This document shows, piece by piece, positions 17,486-26,064 of a stretch of 64,000 nucleotides of DNA. The DNA is taken from positions 1 to 64,000 of the forward strand of contig JBPOHS010000114.1 of assembly GCA_052035295.1 (NCBI GenBank), given 5' to 3'. Numbering within the stretch: the first letter of the stretch is position 1; each line of letters begins with the position of its first letter. The translations under genes were made by a program, and so were the position numbers. Below the pieces are notes generated by a model. That model was not told the origin of the DNA and made no database searches. It saw only the letters and a list, made by a program, of their open reading frames with translations. The stretch comes from HdN1 sp052035295. Its GTDB lineage: Bacteria > Pseudomonadota > Gammaproteobacteria > Pseudomonadales > Ketobacteraceae.

Positions 17486-18117
17486 GCTGCCTCCTTCTTT
17501 CGACTGAATTGAACCAGTCCGATTGTACGGTCATCCGCTTCGATCGCGACTTTGGTATTGATCGACGCCAGCTCGGAAACCATGGCGAGCCGGAGTTGGA
17601 CCGGTGATGTGCAAGAGAAATAATCGTGATTCAATTCCAGCCGGGTCAACAACCATTTCCCGTAGCCTTGTGTGTCAAACAGGGCAGCATGCAAACGTTT
17701 GTTGAGTGACACAACCGTTTCCAGCAATGCCCCGTGCGAAGACGCCACTTGAATGCAGCGCTTTGTCAGATCGATCTCGCTACACCGTGCGAGTGCGTCC
17801 TCATCAAAGGGACGATGCTCCTGTATCGTGGATTCCAGCGGTCGCAATCCCAGTACCGCCTCGCCCGCTTCGCCCCTTACCCGGAATGTTGCCACATAGC
17901 CCATACGGGTCAACGATTCATTGCCTTCCAATAGCAGCAAATCGAACACACACTGCCGCGAAGTCAGGTCATGGAACTGGGCTACCACCTGCTGCAAGGC
18001 ACCGACCCCCATCATGGATACATTCGCCAGCAAAGAGCGCAGAATGGTTGTACTGTGCAGGTAATCCCGTGTTCCCAACAATGCAGCGTCACACCCGATC
18101 GACCGGATAAGCTGCAT
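17482..18117 (-). CDS. Unrecognised protein of the glycosylation cassette
   Basis: A 211-residue protein that I do not recognise. It is soluble, with no signal peptide or membrane segment. Features are an N-terminal GCDAALLGTRDYLHSTTIL segment, alternating hydrophobic strands around residues 50-85, and a helical stretch with EIDLTKRCIQVASSHGALLE near residue 130. An in-frame ATG exists at 18135, but the ATG at 18117 has a strong GGGAGAG site and is preferred. It overlaps the KAS III start (ATGA), so the two products are probably made together. The strand-rich middle could be an acyl-processing (hot-dog type) fold, but that is a guess from context. Confidence 0.7.
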   Translation of the reverse strand: MQLIRSIGCDAALLGTRDYLHSTTILRSLLANVSMMGVGALQQVVAQFHDLTSRQCVFDLLLLEGNESLTRMGYVATFRVRGEAGEAVLGLRPLESTIQEHRPFDEDALARCSEIDLTKRCIQVASSHGALLETVVSLNKRLHAALFDTQGYGKWLLTRLELNHDYFSCTSPVQLRLAMVSELASINTKVAIEADDRTIGLVQFSRKKEAA

Positions 18118-18141
18118 GGCACTCTCCCGTTTCATGGTTGT

Positions 18142-20067
18142 TCAGTCGGCCACCGCGGCCAGCGCTTGCGGTTGTGCGGGTGCAACGCCATTCCTGGGTG
18201 TCACCCACTGCTCTGAATCAAGAACGCGCTCGCCCGAAGCGACCATGGCTTCGTGCTGGTCGTAGATGGCTTGTACGGTATCGACAAACATGTGTTCCTT
18301 CCCGGTGGCGAAGAACACGGATTCCAGATCGATGTGTTTCACCAGCGTAGCCAGCGCATCACGCTTGCTGTCGTCTTCGACGAGGCTAACGGCCAGCGCA
18401 AGGTATTCTTCTTCATTTTTTGCGATGGTCCATTCCGGCATTCCCATGCGCTGCAGCATATTGACATCAATGCGTGACTCGATGCCCTCACCATCCAGGG
18501 TAATAATCGGCAGGCCCATGCGCGCCGAATCGATATTGCCGTTGGTATTTCCGAACGGGAACGGGCTCATGTGGAAGTCACATTGTCCGATCATCGTCAT
18601 GTATTTGTTGTAGGCATAAGGCATGTGCACCACGGAACCCGGCAAGCGCTTTTCCATGGTTTCCTTGAAGTGAATATAGGTGATGCCCGCCAGATACGGA
18701 AAGAAATGAAATTCCACCGGACGTTTGGCGGTATCCCGTATCCTGATCAGCAGATCAATGAAGCGGCCGGTCAATTTGATCGCAAACGACGGTATCGCAA
18801 TGCGGATGACCTTGTCGCCCTGACCAGATTCCGAGAGCTTTTTCACCCCTTTTTCATGGGTCAACTGCCCGCGCGAGGTGAACGAGAAGGTACCATTGGG
18901 CACCAGCATCAGACGCTCGCTGAACTCCGGCCGGGTCGGTGCGATTTCCCGGGTGATAACGGCGTAGTCGATGGTCTTGACACGACTGGTGCAGGGGTGT
19001 GCCATCAGGAACAACTGTAGGGGTGCCAAGCGCAGATTGGCTAGCGGAATCGTATTGTTCTGCATGCCAAGGCTCAGGTAAATAATGATGTCTGGCTTGT
19101 GCTTGAGGATCTTGCCGACATTTTTCTTCATGTTGGCGACGGCGTCTTCTTCGAGATATACCGAATGATCGAAGATGGCCATGGCGGTGTCATCGACATG
19201 TGTTTTGGTCGCCACACCCACGGTCTCGAATTTTTCCCGCAGCGATTCGAGCGCTTTCCCGTAGCAACGAAACACCGCATGATTGGCGGTCATCTGTTCG
19301 ATGATCACTGCGATTTTCGGTCTTTTCACCCGTGCGCGCCGGGCCGGAAATACCGGCTCGCTGATGCCATGATCCAGCAGATACTGACGATAGCCGTTAT
19401 TGATGTAGCCCTTGATATCGTGTTTGTTGGCCGTGTGAGGATAGGCCGAATACATCCAGGCGGGGCCGGCAAAAATCAGGGACAGGTCGTCCAACCTGAA
19501 ATCGAAGCCATGCAGGGAAACAAGCTCCAGCAAGCGTTCACGCCGCTCGGTCACCTGCCGCTCCAGATAACAATTGAAAGTCAGCGCGTTGAACAATACG
19601 AACTTCATCAGGTCGGGATAGGTCTTCAGATAATCGCGCAGCGGCAATTCCACATCGGAGTAAATCGACCACAAAAACAACACCTTGCGGAAGGTGTACA
19701 TATCCACCGCCGACTTGTTGCCGCCGCCGGCATCCTGCCCGATCAAATGCCGGATGACATGATCCGCATTCTTGTATGGGCTTAACATCAAAACCAGCGC
19801 AAAGTTGCGCCCGAACAGCGACAAGGCCGCATAGCCGGGCTCACTCAACCGGAAACCTTCGTCAAGAAACAATTGAAAGGCAGCGCTGGCGATGCGCGTC
19901 GCAACATAGGCCGATTCCTCACGATTGAGGATATCGAAAATCGGATCTTTCTTTTGACGGTGCACCGATGTCGCTTTCATCAGCGAAAGCAATTTCTGAA
20001 AAGCCGGTTCATGCTGTCTTTCGCGAACCAAACGCTCGAAAATATCGAGCTCGGTGAGAATATCCAT
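18142..20067 (-). CDS. HMW1C-like glycosyltransferase (GT41 family)
   Basis: A 641-residue cytoplasmic glycosyltransferase related to HMW1C, the N-glycosyltransferase of Haemophilus and Actinobacillus adhesins (GT41, like eukaryotic OGT). The diagnostic block is PFPFGNTNG at residues 502-510, followed by a GLPIITLDG loop, an IDVNMLQRMGMPEW segment and an EEYLALAVSL helix, in the order seen in HMW1C. The HEH triplet of typical HMW1C proteins is replaced here by ESR. The N-terminal 240 residues are helical, as in the HMW1C all-alpha domain, and length agrees (about 620). It sits between the aminotransferase and the KAS III genes, just downstream of the flagellin chaperones, so flagellin is the likely acceptor; this is inference. 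An O-linking enzyme is equally possible. Confidence 0.8.
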   Translation of the reverse strand: MDILTELDIFERLVRERQHEPAFQKLLSLMKATSVHRQKKDPIFDILNREESAYVATRIASAAFQLFLDEGFRLSEPGYAALSLFGRNFALVLMLSPYKNADHVIRHLIGQDAGGGNKSAVDMYTFRKVLFLWSIYSDVELPLRDYLKTYPDLMKFVLFNALTFNCYLERQVTERRERLLELVSLHGFDFRLDDLSLIFAGPAWMYSAYPHTANKHDIKGYINNGYRQYLLDHGISEPVFPARRARVKRPKIAVIIEQMTANHAVFRCYGKALESLREKFETVGVATKTHVDDTAMAIFDHSVYLEEDAVANMKKNVGKILKHKPDIIIYLSLGMQNNTIPLANLRLAPLQLFLMAHPCTSRVKTIDYAVITREIAPTRPEFSERLMLVPNGTFSFTSRGQLTHEKGVKKLSESGQGDKVIRIAIPSFAIKLTGRFIDLLIRIRDTAKRPVEFHFFPYLAGITYIHFKETMEKRLPGSVVHMPYAYNKYMTMIGQCDFHMSPFPFGNTNGNIDSARMGLPIITLDGEGIESRIDVNMLQRMGMPEWTIAKNEEEYLALAVSLVEDDSKRDALATLVKHIDLESVFFATGKEHMFVDTVQAIYDQHEAMVASGERVLDSEQWVTPRNGVAPAQPQALAAVAD

Positions 20068-20100
20068 TTTTGTTTTCCCGGACAGGTGAGTTGAACGAAG

Positions 20101-21348
20101 TCAAACGGCATCAATAGCGATGCGCTGATCCTCAACACAGGCAAGAACGCTGCCAATGACATGATGAATGTCTGTCAGACGCAGCAGGTTATGATACGGA
20201 ATGCCCACGACCCGTTGCTGCAGGTTCTCGGTGACGGACATTCGGTGATCGCCGTGTACCCCGTGCGTTTCCACATGGGCAAAGGCAGGATGGCAATGTA
20301 ACCCCGGACAGTACCAGCGGCGTGTCTGCACGCCTTTTTCAGCCAGTGATTGCACCAGGGTGTCCATGGAAGTAGTGAGATGAGGTTTCAGGCAGATCGC
20401 TGCCGCCGCGTAAAAACGGGTATCGCGAAGCGGAATGACGGGCGCTCGCCCCCAGTAATGGTCTGGCAGGGTCTGAAAATCAAAAAATGGCACCAGGGCC
20501 TCGGAGGCTTTCTGATACCGCTTACGCAGGGTGTCACGCCGTTTTTGCAGTAATGGCAGACGATTGAACTGGGCAAGCCCCACCGCGGCATGATATTCGC
20601 TGAGCTTGTAGTTGCCCCCGGCATACACGATCACGCCGGCGGAAAATCCGAAATTGGCCATGTGACGGATGCGCTCACCCATGGCGTTATCCGCTGCGAT
20701 GATCACCCCCCCTTCGCCGACACCGAACGCTTTGGTCGCATGCAGGCTGTAGCAAACCGTGACACCCGGGCAGGTTTCTTGCACCCCGAGCGCAGCAGCC
20801 GCGTCAATCACCACGGGAATACCCGTTTCCTGGGAAAATGTCTGCCAGGACAGGGCATGATGCGGCATACCGAGCGTCGCTACCGGCAACACGGCATCCA
20901 CGTCGAAGCGGGCGGCCATATGGAAAGCAATGGCAGGGGTCAGCTGCCAGCTTTTCTCGTCAACATCGGCAAAGACAGGTGTCAATCCGACCCTGACAAC
21001 GGCCGTTGCTGTCGCCGGGAACGTAAATGCCGGCAATAGCACACGGGCGCCCGCCGGCAAACCCAATGCTATCAAGGCCAACTCTATCGCGGCCGTACCG
21101 TTGGAACAGCTGACCAGACGGCGGGAATCCGCCGGTAATTCCGGAAAAAAATGGGTATGAAGTTGTTTTTCAAACGCGAGGCACAAGGGGCCGAAATTGC
21201 TGTACCACTTGTTGTGGTCGATCTCGACCAGATAAGGTACCAGCTCATCTGCCGGTGGCATGTCGGGCACCAGCAGGGCAACATTGACAGGGGGCGGATC
21301 GCTGTCAGCAGATTTTCCACATTGGGAATGCGTATTGTTGCCCATCAT
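20101..21348 (-). CDS. DegT/DnrJ/EryC1-family sugar aminotransferase
   Basis: A 415-residue PLP-dependent aminotransferase of the type that converts a 4-keto (or 3-keto) nucleotide sugar to an amino sugar. The PLP lysine is Lys206 in SLHATKAFGVGEGG, a VioA-like form of the family motif, and the earlier SCSNGTAAIELAL and PAFTFPATATA segments bind cofactor and substrate. It starts the sugar cassette, 30 bases after the fliT-position gene, with a GAGGTGG ribosome site before paired ATGs. VioA is the matching enzyme in Pseudomonas flagellin glycosylation. The sugar dehydratase it needs is not in this window. Confidence 0.88.
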   Translation of the reverse strand: MMGNNTHSQCGKSADSDPPPVNVALLVPDMPPADELVPYLVEIDHNKWYSNFGPLCLAFEKQLHTHFFPELPADSRRLVSCSNGTAAIELALIALGLPAGARVLLPAFTFPATATAVVRVGLTPVFADVDEKSWQLTPAIAFHMAARFDVDAVLPVATLGMPHHALSWQTFSQETGIPVVIDAAAALGVQETCPGVTVCYSLHATKAFGVGEGGVIIAADNAMGERIRHMANFGFSAGVIVYAGGNYKLSEYHAAVGLAQFNRLPLLQKRRDTLRKRYQKASEALVPFFDFQTLPDHYWGRAPVIPLRDTRFYAAAAICLKPHLTTSMDTLVQSLAEKGVQTRRWYCPGLHCHPAFAHVETHGVHGDHRMSVTENLQQRVVGIPYHNLLRLTDIHHVIGSVLACVEDQRIAIDAV

Positions 21349-21378
21349 GCCACCTCACAAGGACGTTACATACAACGG

Positions 21379-21705
21379 CTAGGGTGTATTGCCGTAGCGT
21401 ATCCCTGCAACCTGCAAATAGCGGGCCGTTCCTTGTTTGTTGTTGACAGACTTGAGATATTCCTGTTTTGCGCGATCCGACTGCTCCTGACAAACGTCGA
21501 TCGCTTGACGGTATAAACCGATGACTTCACGAACCTCGTTGACAGCGTCCTGATTGCCCCTGACATCCTGACGTATCGAGTCAAATACGCGTGCCGATAC
21601 CTGGCGAATACGTTCGTCAATGCCCAACAGCAAGTGGAACTTGCCGTCGTGCAGGGCTGAGTTCAGCGCCTGTTTGAGTTCAACGAATTCAGCAATGCCA
21701 CTCAT
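21379..21705 (-). CDS. Small helical protein at the fliT position
   Basis: A 108-residue, mainly helical soluble protein. It overlaps fliS by four bases (ATGA) and follows fliD-fliS, exactly where FliT, the FliD export chaperone, is encoded in many bacteria. Sequence similarity to FliT cannot be confirmed by eye because the family is very divergent, so the symbol is withheld. A role as a chaperone for FliD or another late substrate is inferred from context. Confidence 0.6.
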   Translation of the reverse strand: MSGIAEFVELKQALNSALHDGKFHLLLGIDERIRQVSARVFDSIRQDVRGNQDAVNEVREVIGLYRQAIDVCQEQSDRAKQEYLKSVNNKQGTARYLQVAGIRYGNTP

Positions 21706-22130
21706 GCACCTGCTCCGCCAGACTTGTTTTGCTGATGAATGCGATTGGCCTCGTCACGAATCCCTTCCCAGCCTTCGCGTACAGTTTTCAGCAGGCCAAC
21801 GACTTCGTTTACCGCACTGATTTCATTCTTCAAGGTGGCATCGTAGAGACGCACCCCCATGTAGTCGTACAAGCGATCAAGGTTTCTTGCCACTTCCCCC
21901 CCTTTTTCCAAATCCAGAAACCCTTGCAGGCCACCAATAATGGTAATGGCCTTACCCAGGGTTTGCCCTTTCCCGGCAAAATCCTTCCGCTCGATGCAGC
22001 CGATTGCCGTCATCAGGTTATCCAGCGCAGCATCGAACAGCATCATGATCAGTTGGTGTGGCGTGGCATCTTCGATACCGGTGCGCTTGCTGACGTTTGC
22101 GTATTGCTTTAATGCTTTGCTTGCAATCAC
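21702..22130 (-). CDS. fliS: Flagellin export chaperone FliS
   Basis: A 142-residue four-helix FliS that binds the C terminus of flagellin before export. Hallmarks are the early ALKQYANVSKRTGIEDATPH motif with HQLIMMLFDAALD directly after it, and a later LYDYMGVRLYDATLKN segment. It starts 16 bases after fliD, with the fliT-like gene overlapping its end. Confidence 0.96.
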   Translation of the reverse strand: MIASKALKQYANVSKRTGIEDATPHQLIMMLFDAALDNLMTAIGCIERKDFAGKGQTLGKAITIIGGLQGFLDLEKGGEVARNLDRLYDYMGVRLYDATLKNEISAVNEVVGLLKTVREGWEGIRDEANRIHQQNKSGGAGA

Positions 22131-22146
22131 GACGTACTACCCCTTC

Positions 22147-23568
22147 TTAATTCTTGCTGCTGTTGAGACTTTCTAATTGCTGTGTAAGAAAATCGCCGGT
22201 GTTCTTGAACTGGGCGACGATTATGTCCATGGTGGTAAATTGTTCGCGGATACGATCGGTAAACGATGTCATGCGAAGCTCGAACGCGGCCCTTTGATCT
22301 TCGATTTCCTTCAGCTGGTCCTGCAAGGTCTTGTTGCGCGCTGTGAGCATGCCATCGGCGCTATTGGCCATCTGGTCGATGGCATCATCGAACTTCGTCA
22401 TGATGCCATCATCGCCCGCCAGCAAATTGGCCACCGAATCAAAATCGGCTGCCAAGGCGTCACCGAGCATGTCGCTGTCCAGCTGCATTTCACCCTCTCG
22501 ACTGCGTGTGATGCCGATGGTCGCCAGGGCGTTAAAATCCCCTGTATCCTCAGTTTTTACCGAGGTCAAAGCACGATTCAGGGCCACTTCTACCGACCGG
22601 GCAGCAGAATCCCCCGTCAACAATCCCGCTTTTTTTTCGGCGGCATCGTATTTCGTCAAATAATCGTAGGTTTTTTTGTAGGTATTGTAAGCCTCGACAA
22701 AGGCCGAGACCTTCTCCTTGACGGCGTTACTATCGACCCCGACATTGAGCGAATGGGTGTTACCGGGATCTGCCGACACGGCCGTGATGGAAACGCCTTC
22801 TATGACGCCCGTGAAGGTGTTGGTCGCACTGGTGGCTTCAAAGCCATCGACAAAGATGCGGGCATCCTGCGCTGCTGCTACCTGAGTGAGGTTTTCGGTA
22901 ACACCGGATTCGTAAGCCAACTGCGAGAGCCCGCTTGTGTTGGTATTGTCGCCGTCATCATCAGTGACCGTCACGGATATGGCGTTGTCTTCCCCGGTTT
23001 TTTCGGCGGTCAACACCAGTTTCGAAACCGTCGAGCCCGGATTATCCGAGTCGGCAACCGTCAGGATACTGGCCTTGATTCCTGGATTGTCGGCGCTTTC
23101 ATTGATGGCATCACGAATGTCGGCGAGGGTATCGTTCTCGGCATCCACGACATTGATAGAAAAGGAATTTCCGTTCATGGACAGGGTCATCGTACCCGTG
23201 CCAACCACATCCCCTGCACTGCTGAAATTTCCTGATACGAGCTTGTGCGCCTGCGCGAGGCGATCTACTTGAATTTCACTGGAGGTAGTAACGGCTGATG
23301 TGCCGGCGGTGGCGGTAAATACATCCGTATCGCTGGAGGTGGCGGTGCGCTTTGATACCTCGCGCAGCGTAGTCAGTCCCGAAAGAGATTTTTGCAAATC
23401 GGTGAGCGCGCCTTTCAGAGAGTTATAAGCGGTAACGTCTGCCGATACCTGTGTCTCGCGCAAATTAAAACGATTGTCTGTCGCCTTTCGCTCGGCGGCC
23501 GTCAAATCTGTGACGAGCTGGTTCACATTGATACCAGAACCCGACCCACCCGCCTGGATAGCTGCCAT
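22147..23568 (-). CDS. fliD: Flagellar filament cap protein FliD
   Basis: A 473-residue hook-associated protein 2, the filament cap. The N terminus has GSGINVNQLVTDLTAAERKA, the middle has a Flagellin_IN-like segment (FVDGFEATSATNTFTGVIEG), and the C terminus ends in the helix with RIREQFTTMDIIVAQFKNTG. Length is normal. A likely sigma-28 promoter lies 31 bases upstream, so fliD-fliS and the following genes may be transcribed apart from flagellin. Confidence 0.96.
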   Translation of the reverse strand: MAAIQAGGSGSGINVNQLVTDLTAAERKATDNRFNLRETQVSADVTAYNSLKGALTDLQKSLSGLTTLREVSKRTATSSDTDVFTATAGTSAVTTSSEIQVDRLAQAHKLVSGNFSSAGDVVGTGTMTLSMNGNSFSINVVDAENDTLADIRDAINESADNPGIKASILTVADSDNPGSTVSKLVLTAEKTGEDNAISVTVTDDDGDNTNTSGLSQLAYESGVTENLTQVAAAQDARIFVDGFEATSATNTFTGVIEGVSITAVSADPGNTHSLNVGVDSNAVKEKVSAFVEAYNTYKKTYDYLTKYDAAEKKAGLLTGDSAARSVEVALNRALTSVKTEDTGDFNALATIGITRSREGEMQLDSDMLGDALAADFDSVANLLAGDDGIMTKFDDAIDQMANSADGMLTARNKTLQDQLKEIEDQRAAFELRMTSFTDRIREQFTTMDIIVAQFKNTGDFLTQQLESLNSSKN

Positions 23569-23598
23569 TTTGGCACCTCACTTTTACCAATACTTTCT

Positions 23599-23625
23599 TT
23601 ATCGTCCGGATGACCGACTCCTTTA
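23599..23625 (-). promoter_or_regulatory. Likely sigma-28 (FliA) promoter of fliD
   Basis: On the minus strand it reads TAAAGGAG-N11-GACGATAA against the consensus TAAAGTTT-N11-GCCGATAA. The spacing is exact and most bases match. It lies 31 bases before the fliD start. Confidence 0.65.
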
Positions 23626-23753
23626 GCTGTAAATTGCGCTTGCAAAAATCAGACCGCCGCACAGCATTGTCGATGGCACAAAAAAGCCGGACAGCACAAA
23701 AAGCCAGACCGAACTCCAGCACTAACGAACCCGCCTGTCCGCCTTGACGGCCA

Positions 23754-24206
23754 CTATGCCTTCACGTTGAACAGCATCCCGTCAGGAGAAGGTAGTTCAC
23801 CGCTCTGGATCTGCTCGGAAATATTGACCACGTCCTCAGGCGGAATCTGACGGATGACCTTGTTGGTCTCCCGATCGATCACCGTGATGATGACGCGGTT
23901 GCTTTCCTCGGCCATCTCGAAATCCAGCGTGCGCTGATTTTTCTTGATGAAATCCCGAACATTTTCAACAGCTTCCTTGACCTTCTCACGCATGGCCTGA
24001 TCCATGTCTTCCGTTGACACGGTCGAGGGCTCCGGCGCCTTGCGAGGTTCTGCCTTGGGGGCAGGCGGCTCGATCGATGTCACGGCAGGTTTTGCCTCAA
24101 CCTCGGTCGATTGCCGGGGCACCACCACACGACTGTCGCCGGCTTTCACCGACGCTGCGGGTTCGGGCAATTTTGCTGTGGATGATGTTATGTTGCTACT
24201 TATCAT
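23754..24206 (-). CDS. flaG: Flagellar protein FlaG
   Basis: A 150-residue FlaG. The C-terminal 80 residues carry the family domain: a helix (FIKKNQRTLDFEMAEESNRV) followed by VTVIDRETNKVIRQIPPEDV-like strands. The first 70 residues are polar, Pro- and Ala-rich, and probably disordered. FlaG affects filament length in polar-flagellated bacteria and is typically encoded between flagellin and fliD, as here. Confidence 0.93.
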   Translation of the reverse strand: MISSNITSSTAKLPEPAASVKAGDSRVVVPRQSTEVEAKPAVTSIEPPAPKAEPRKAPEPSTVSTEDMDQAMREKVKEAVENVRDFIKKNQRTLDFEMAEESNRVIITVIDRETNKVIRQIPPEDVVNISEQIQSGELPSPDGMLFNVKA

Positions 24207-24237
24207 AACGACACCTATAGGGAACGCACGTATGCCC

Positions 24238-24254
24238 GGGAGGTATTACCTCCC
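24238..24254 (-). other. Hairpin between flagellin and flaG
   Basis: A perfect stem of seven pairs, GGGAGGT-ATT-ACCTCCC, lies in the 97-base gap after the flagellin stop. No T run follows on the minus strand, so it is not a standard intrinsic terminator. It could stabilise the 3' end of flagellin mRNA or reduce read-through into flaG. Confidence 0.5.
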
Positions 24255-24303
24255 AGGCAGGGTTTGCTAACCAAGCTCGGTGGCGCCTATCGGGCGCGCC
24301 TTA

Positions 24304-25962
24304 TTAGCCGAGCAGTGACAGAGCTGACTGTGGTAATGCATTTGCTTGTGCCAATACTGAGATGCCTGCTTGTTGCAACACTTGGTTTTTCGCCAAGGAT
24401 GCCGTTTCTGATGCAAAGTCCGCATCGAGGATACGTGAATTTGCAGCACTCAACGATTCAGATACGTTCGACAGGTTTCTGATGGTTGAGTCAAGACGGT
24501 TTTGCACAGCACCCAGCGTTGCACGGAAAGAGTCAATCTGGGAAAGTGCACTGTCCACCGACGAGATCGTCAGGTTGGCAGCATTCACCGACGTAATGTC
24601 TGCATTGCCGATCGTACCCACAGCCTGGACGTTATCTTCCGATCCCGTCGCGGCCAGCCCGTTTGCGTCGAGCGCCACCGAGGCCGTGTCGTTACCACCA
24701 AAGTTGATGGTATCGGTACCGGTGATGGTCAGCCGCCCGGAGACACGCAGATCCGTCACGTTACCCGAGAAGCGATCGGTGGCCAGTTCATCGCCGCCGC
24801 CGAACAGATCGTTGGTCACTGCTGCCGAGCTGGTATCGATGACAATGTCACGCCCATCATCGGCGGTAAGCACCAACTCGCCGTTCTTGTCGACAGAGGC
24901 TTGAACCCCGGTGACATCACTCTTGGCGTTGATCGCATTGACCAGGGAGCCGCTGGCGTCGTTGGCATCGAACTCTACTGCGCCGATATCGACGCCGTTG
25001 ATGACCAGGTCACCATTGAGGAGTTCACCAGCCCCCACATTGGAGGCCGTTACGTTGGCATCCACAGTAGTCGATGTCATGTCTGTCGATTGCAGGTCAC
25101 TGCCACGGAAAGTCGTGACCGCAGTGGCATACACTCCCTGCATGGTTGACTCGCCGCTATCGCGAACGCTGTTGATACGTGCCGCCATGGCTTTTGCAAG
25201 ACCTGACCCGTAGTTATCGCTGAAGCGATCTTCGAGGTCGGCGGTTGACACCGATTCGATGTTGCCACCAAAGCGCGCTTCTGCCAGGTTAACTTCATCA
25301 CCGCTATCCACACTGGAGAGACGGATATTGAAATCACTGATGGCCGTCGCGCCGTTACCACCCGTGTCTTCCTGGATACCTTGGGTTCCTGCGTCGACAG
25401 CTGCTTGAATGTAAACACGGTCACCCGTTGACTGCACCACACCCGGCTGTGAACCAAGGCTGCTGGCGCGGGCATCCATCCCGGTGACACTTACGGTCTG
25501 GTTGGCGTTGGCGCCAATCTGGAAGTTCAGCTTTTCCTTGCTGCCGTTCAGTACCTTGGTACCGTTAAAGGTGGTGGTATCAGAGATACGATTGATTTCA
25601 GACACCAGTTGGTCGACTTCTTCCTGCAGTGATGCGCGGTCGGAGTCACTGTTGGTATCGTTGGCAGATTGCACGGCCAGGTCACGAATACGCTGCAGGG
25701 CGGTGGTCACCTCGCCCAGCGCGCCTTCAGCGGTCTGTGCATAAGAGATACCGTCGTTGGCGTTACGGACAGCGACATTCAAGCCTCTCACCTGAGTGGT
25801 GAAGCGGTTTGAAATCGCCAGACCGGCAGCGTCATCTTTTGCGCTGTTGATGCGCAGACCTGAAGACAAACGTTGCAGGGAAGTTTGCAATGCCCCTTGG
25901 GATTTGTTCAGGTTTCGCTGCGCGTTGATCGAAGCAATGTTGGTATTGACTATTTGCGGCAT
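24304..25962 (-). CDS. fliC: Flagellin
   Basis: A 552-residue flagellin. The conserved N terminus (SLQRLSSGLRINSAKDDAAG, ending in TTFNGTKVL near residue 135) and C terminus (NVSESLSAANSRILDADFAS to SALSLLG) form D0 and D1. A long variable region of about 320 residues between them carries a Flagellin_IN-type repeat (LVINGVDIG, near 319-327). The chain has ten N-x-S/T sites, at Asn101, 133, 139, 154, 303, 401, 424, 463, 496 and 499; those at 303, 401 and 424 lie in the variable, surface-exposed part. This matters because an HMW1C-like glycosyltransferase is encoded downstream. The ATG has an AGGAG site, and a near-consensus sigma-28 promoter lies about 100 bases upstream. It is the only flagellin gene in the window. 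Confidence 0.97.
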   Translation of the reverse strand: MPQIVNTNIASINAQRNLNKSQGALQTSLQRLSSGLRINSAKDDAAGLAISNRFTTQVRGLNVAVRNANDGISYAQTAEGALGEVTTALQRIRDLAVQSANDTNSDSDRASLQEEVDQLVSEINRISDTTTFNGTKVLNGSKEKLNFQIGANANQTVSVTGMDARASSLGSQPGVVQSTGDRVYIQAAVDAGTQGIQEDTGGNGATAISDFNIRLSSVDSGDEVNLAEARFGGNIESVSTADLEDRFSDNYGSGLAKAMAARINSVRDSGESTMQGVYATAVTTFRGSDLQSTDMTSTTVDANVTASNVGAGELLNGDLVINGVDIGAVEFDANDASGSLVNAINAKSDVTGVQASVDKNGELVLTADDGRDIVIDTSSAAVTNDLFGGGDELATDRFSGNVTDLRVSGRLTITGTDTINFGGNDTASVALDANGLAATGSEDNVQAVGTIGNADITSVNAANLTISSVDSALSQIDSFRATLGAVQNRLDSTIRNLSNVSESLSAANSRILDADFASETASLAKNQVLQQAGISVLAQANALPQSALSLLG

Positions 25963-26023
25963 GGTCTTCTCCTGCTATTGTCTCGGCCTCGTAAAGAGTG
26001 CGCCATGAGATCATTTAACTCGT

Positions 26024-26041
26024 GGCCTCTTTATTGAGGCC
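26024..26041 (-). promoter_or_regulatory. Stem-loop in the flagellin mRNA leader
   Basis: GGCCTC-TTTATT-GAGGCC forms a perfect six-pair stem lying between the sigma-28 promoter and the flagellin ribosome site, about 60 bases before the start codon. A leader hairpin of this kind could stabilise the abundant flagellin message. Confidence 0.5.
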
Positions 26042-26064
26042 CTAATTCATCGCCTACAAGAACT

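Noticed and set aside
24238..24254. Flagellin terminator
   Set aside because: The hairpin is strong but no T run follows on the minus strand, so it is listed only as a hairpin.
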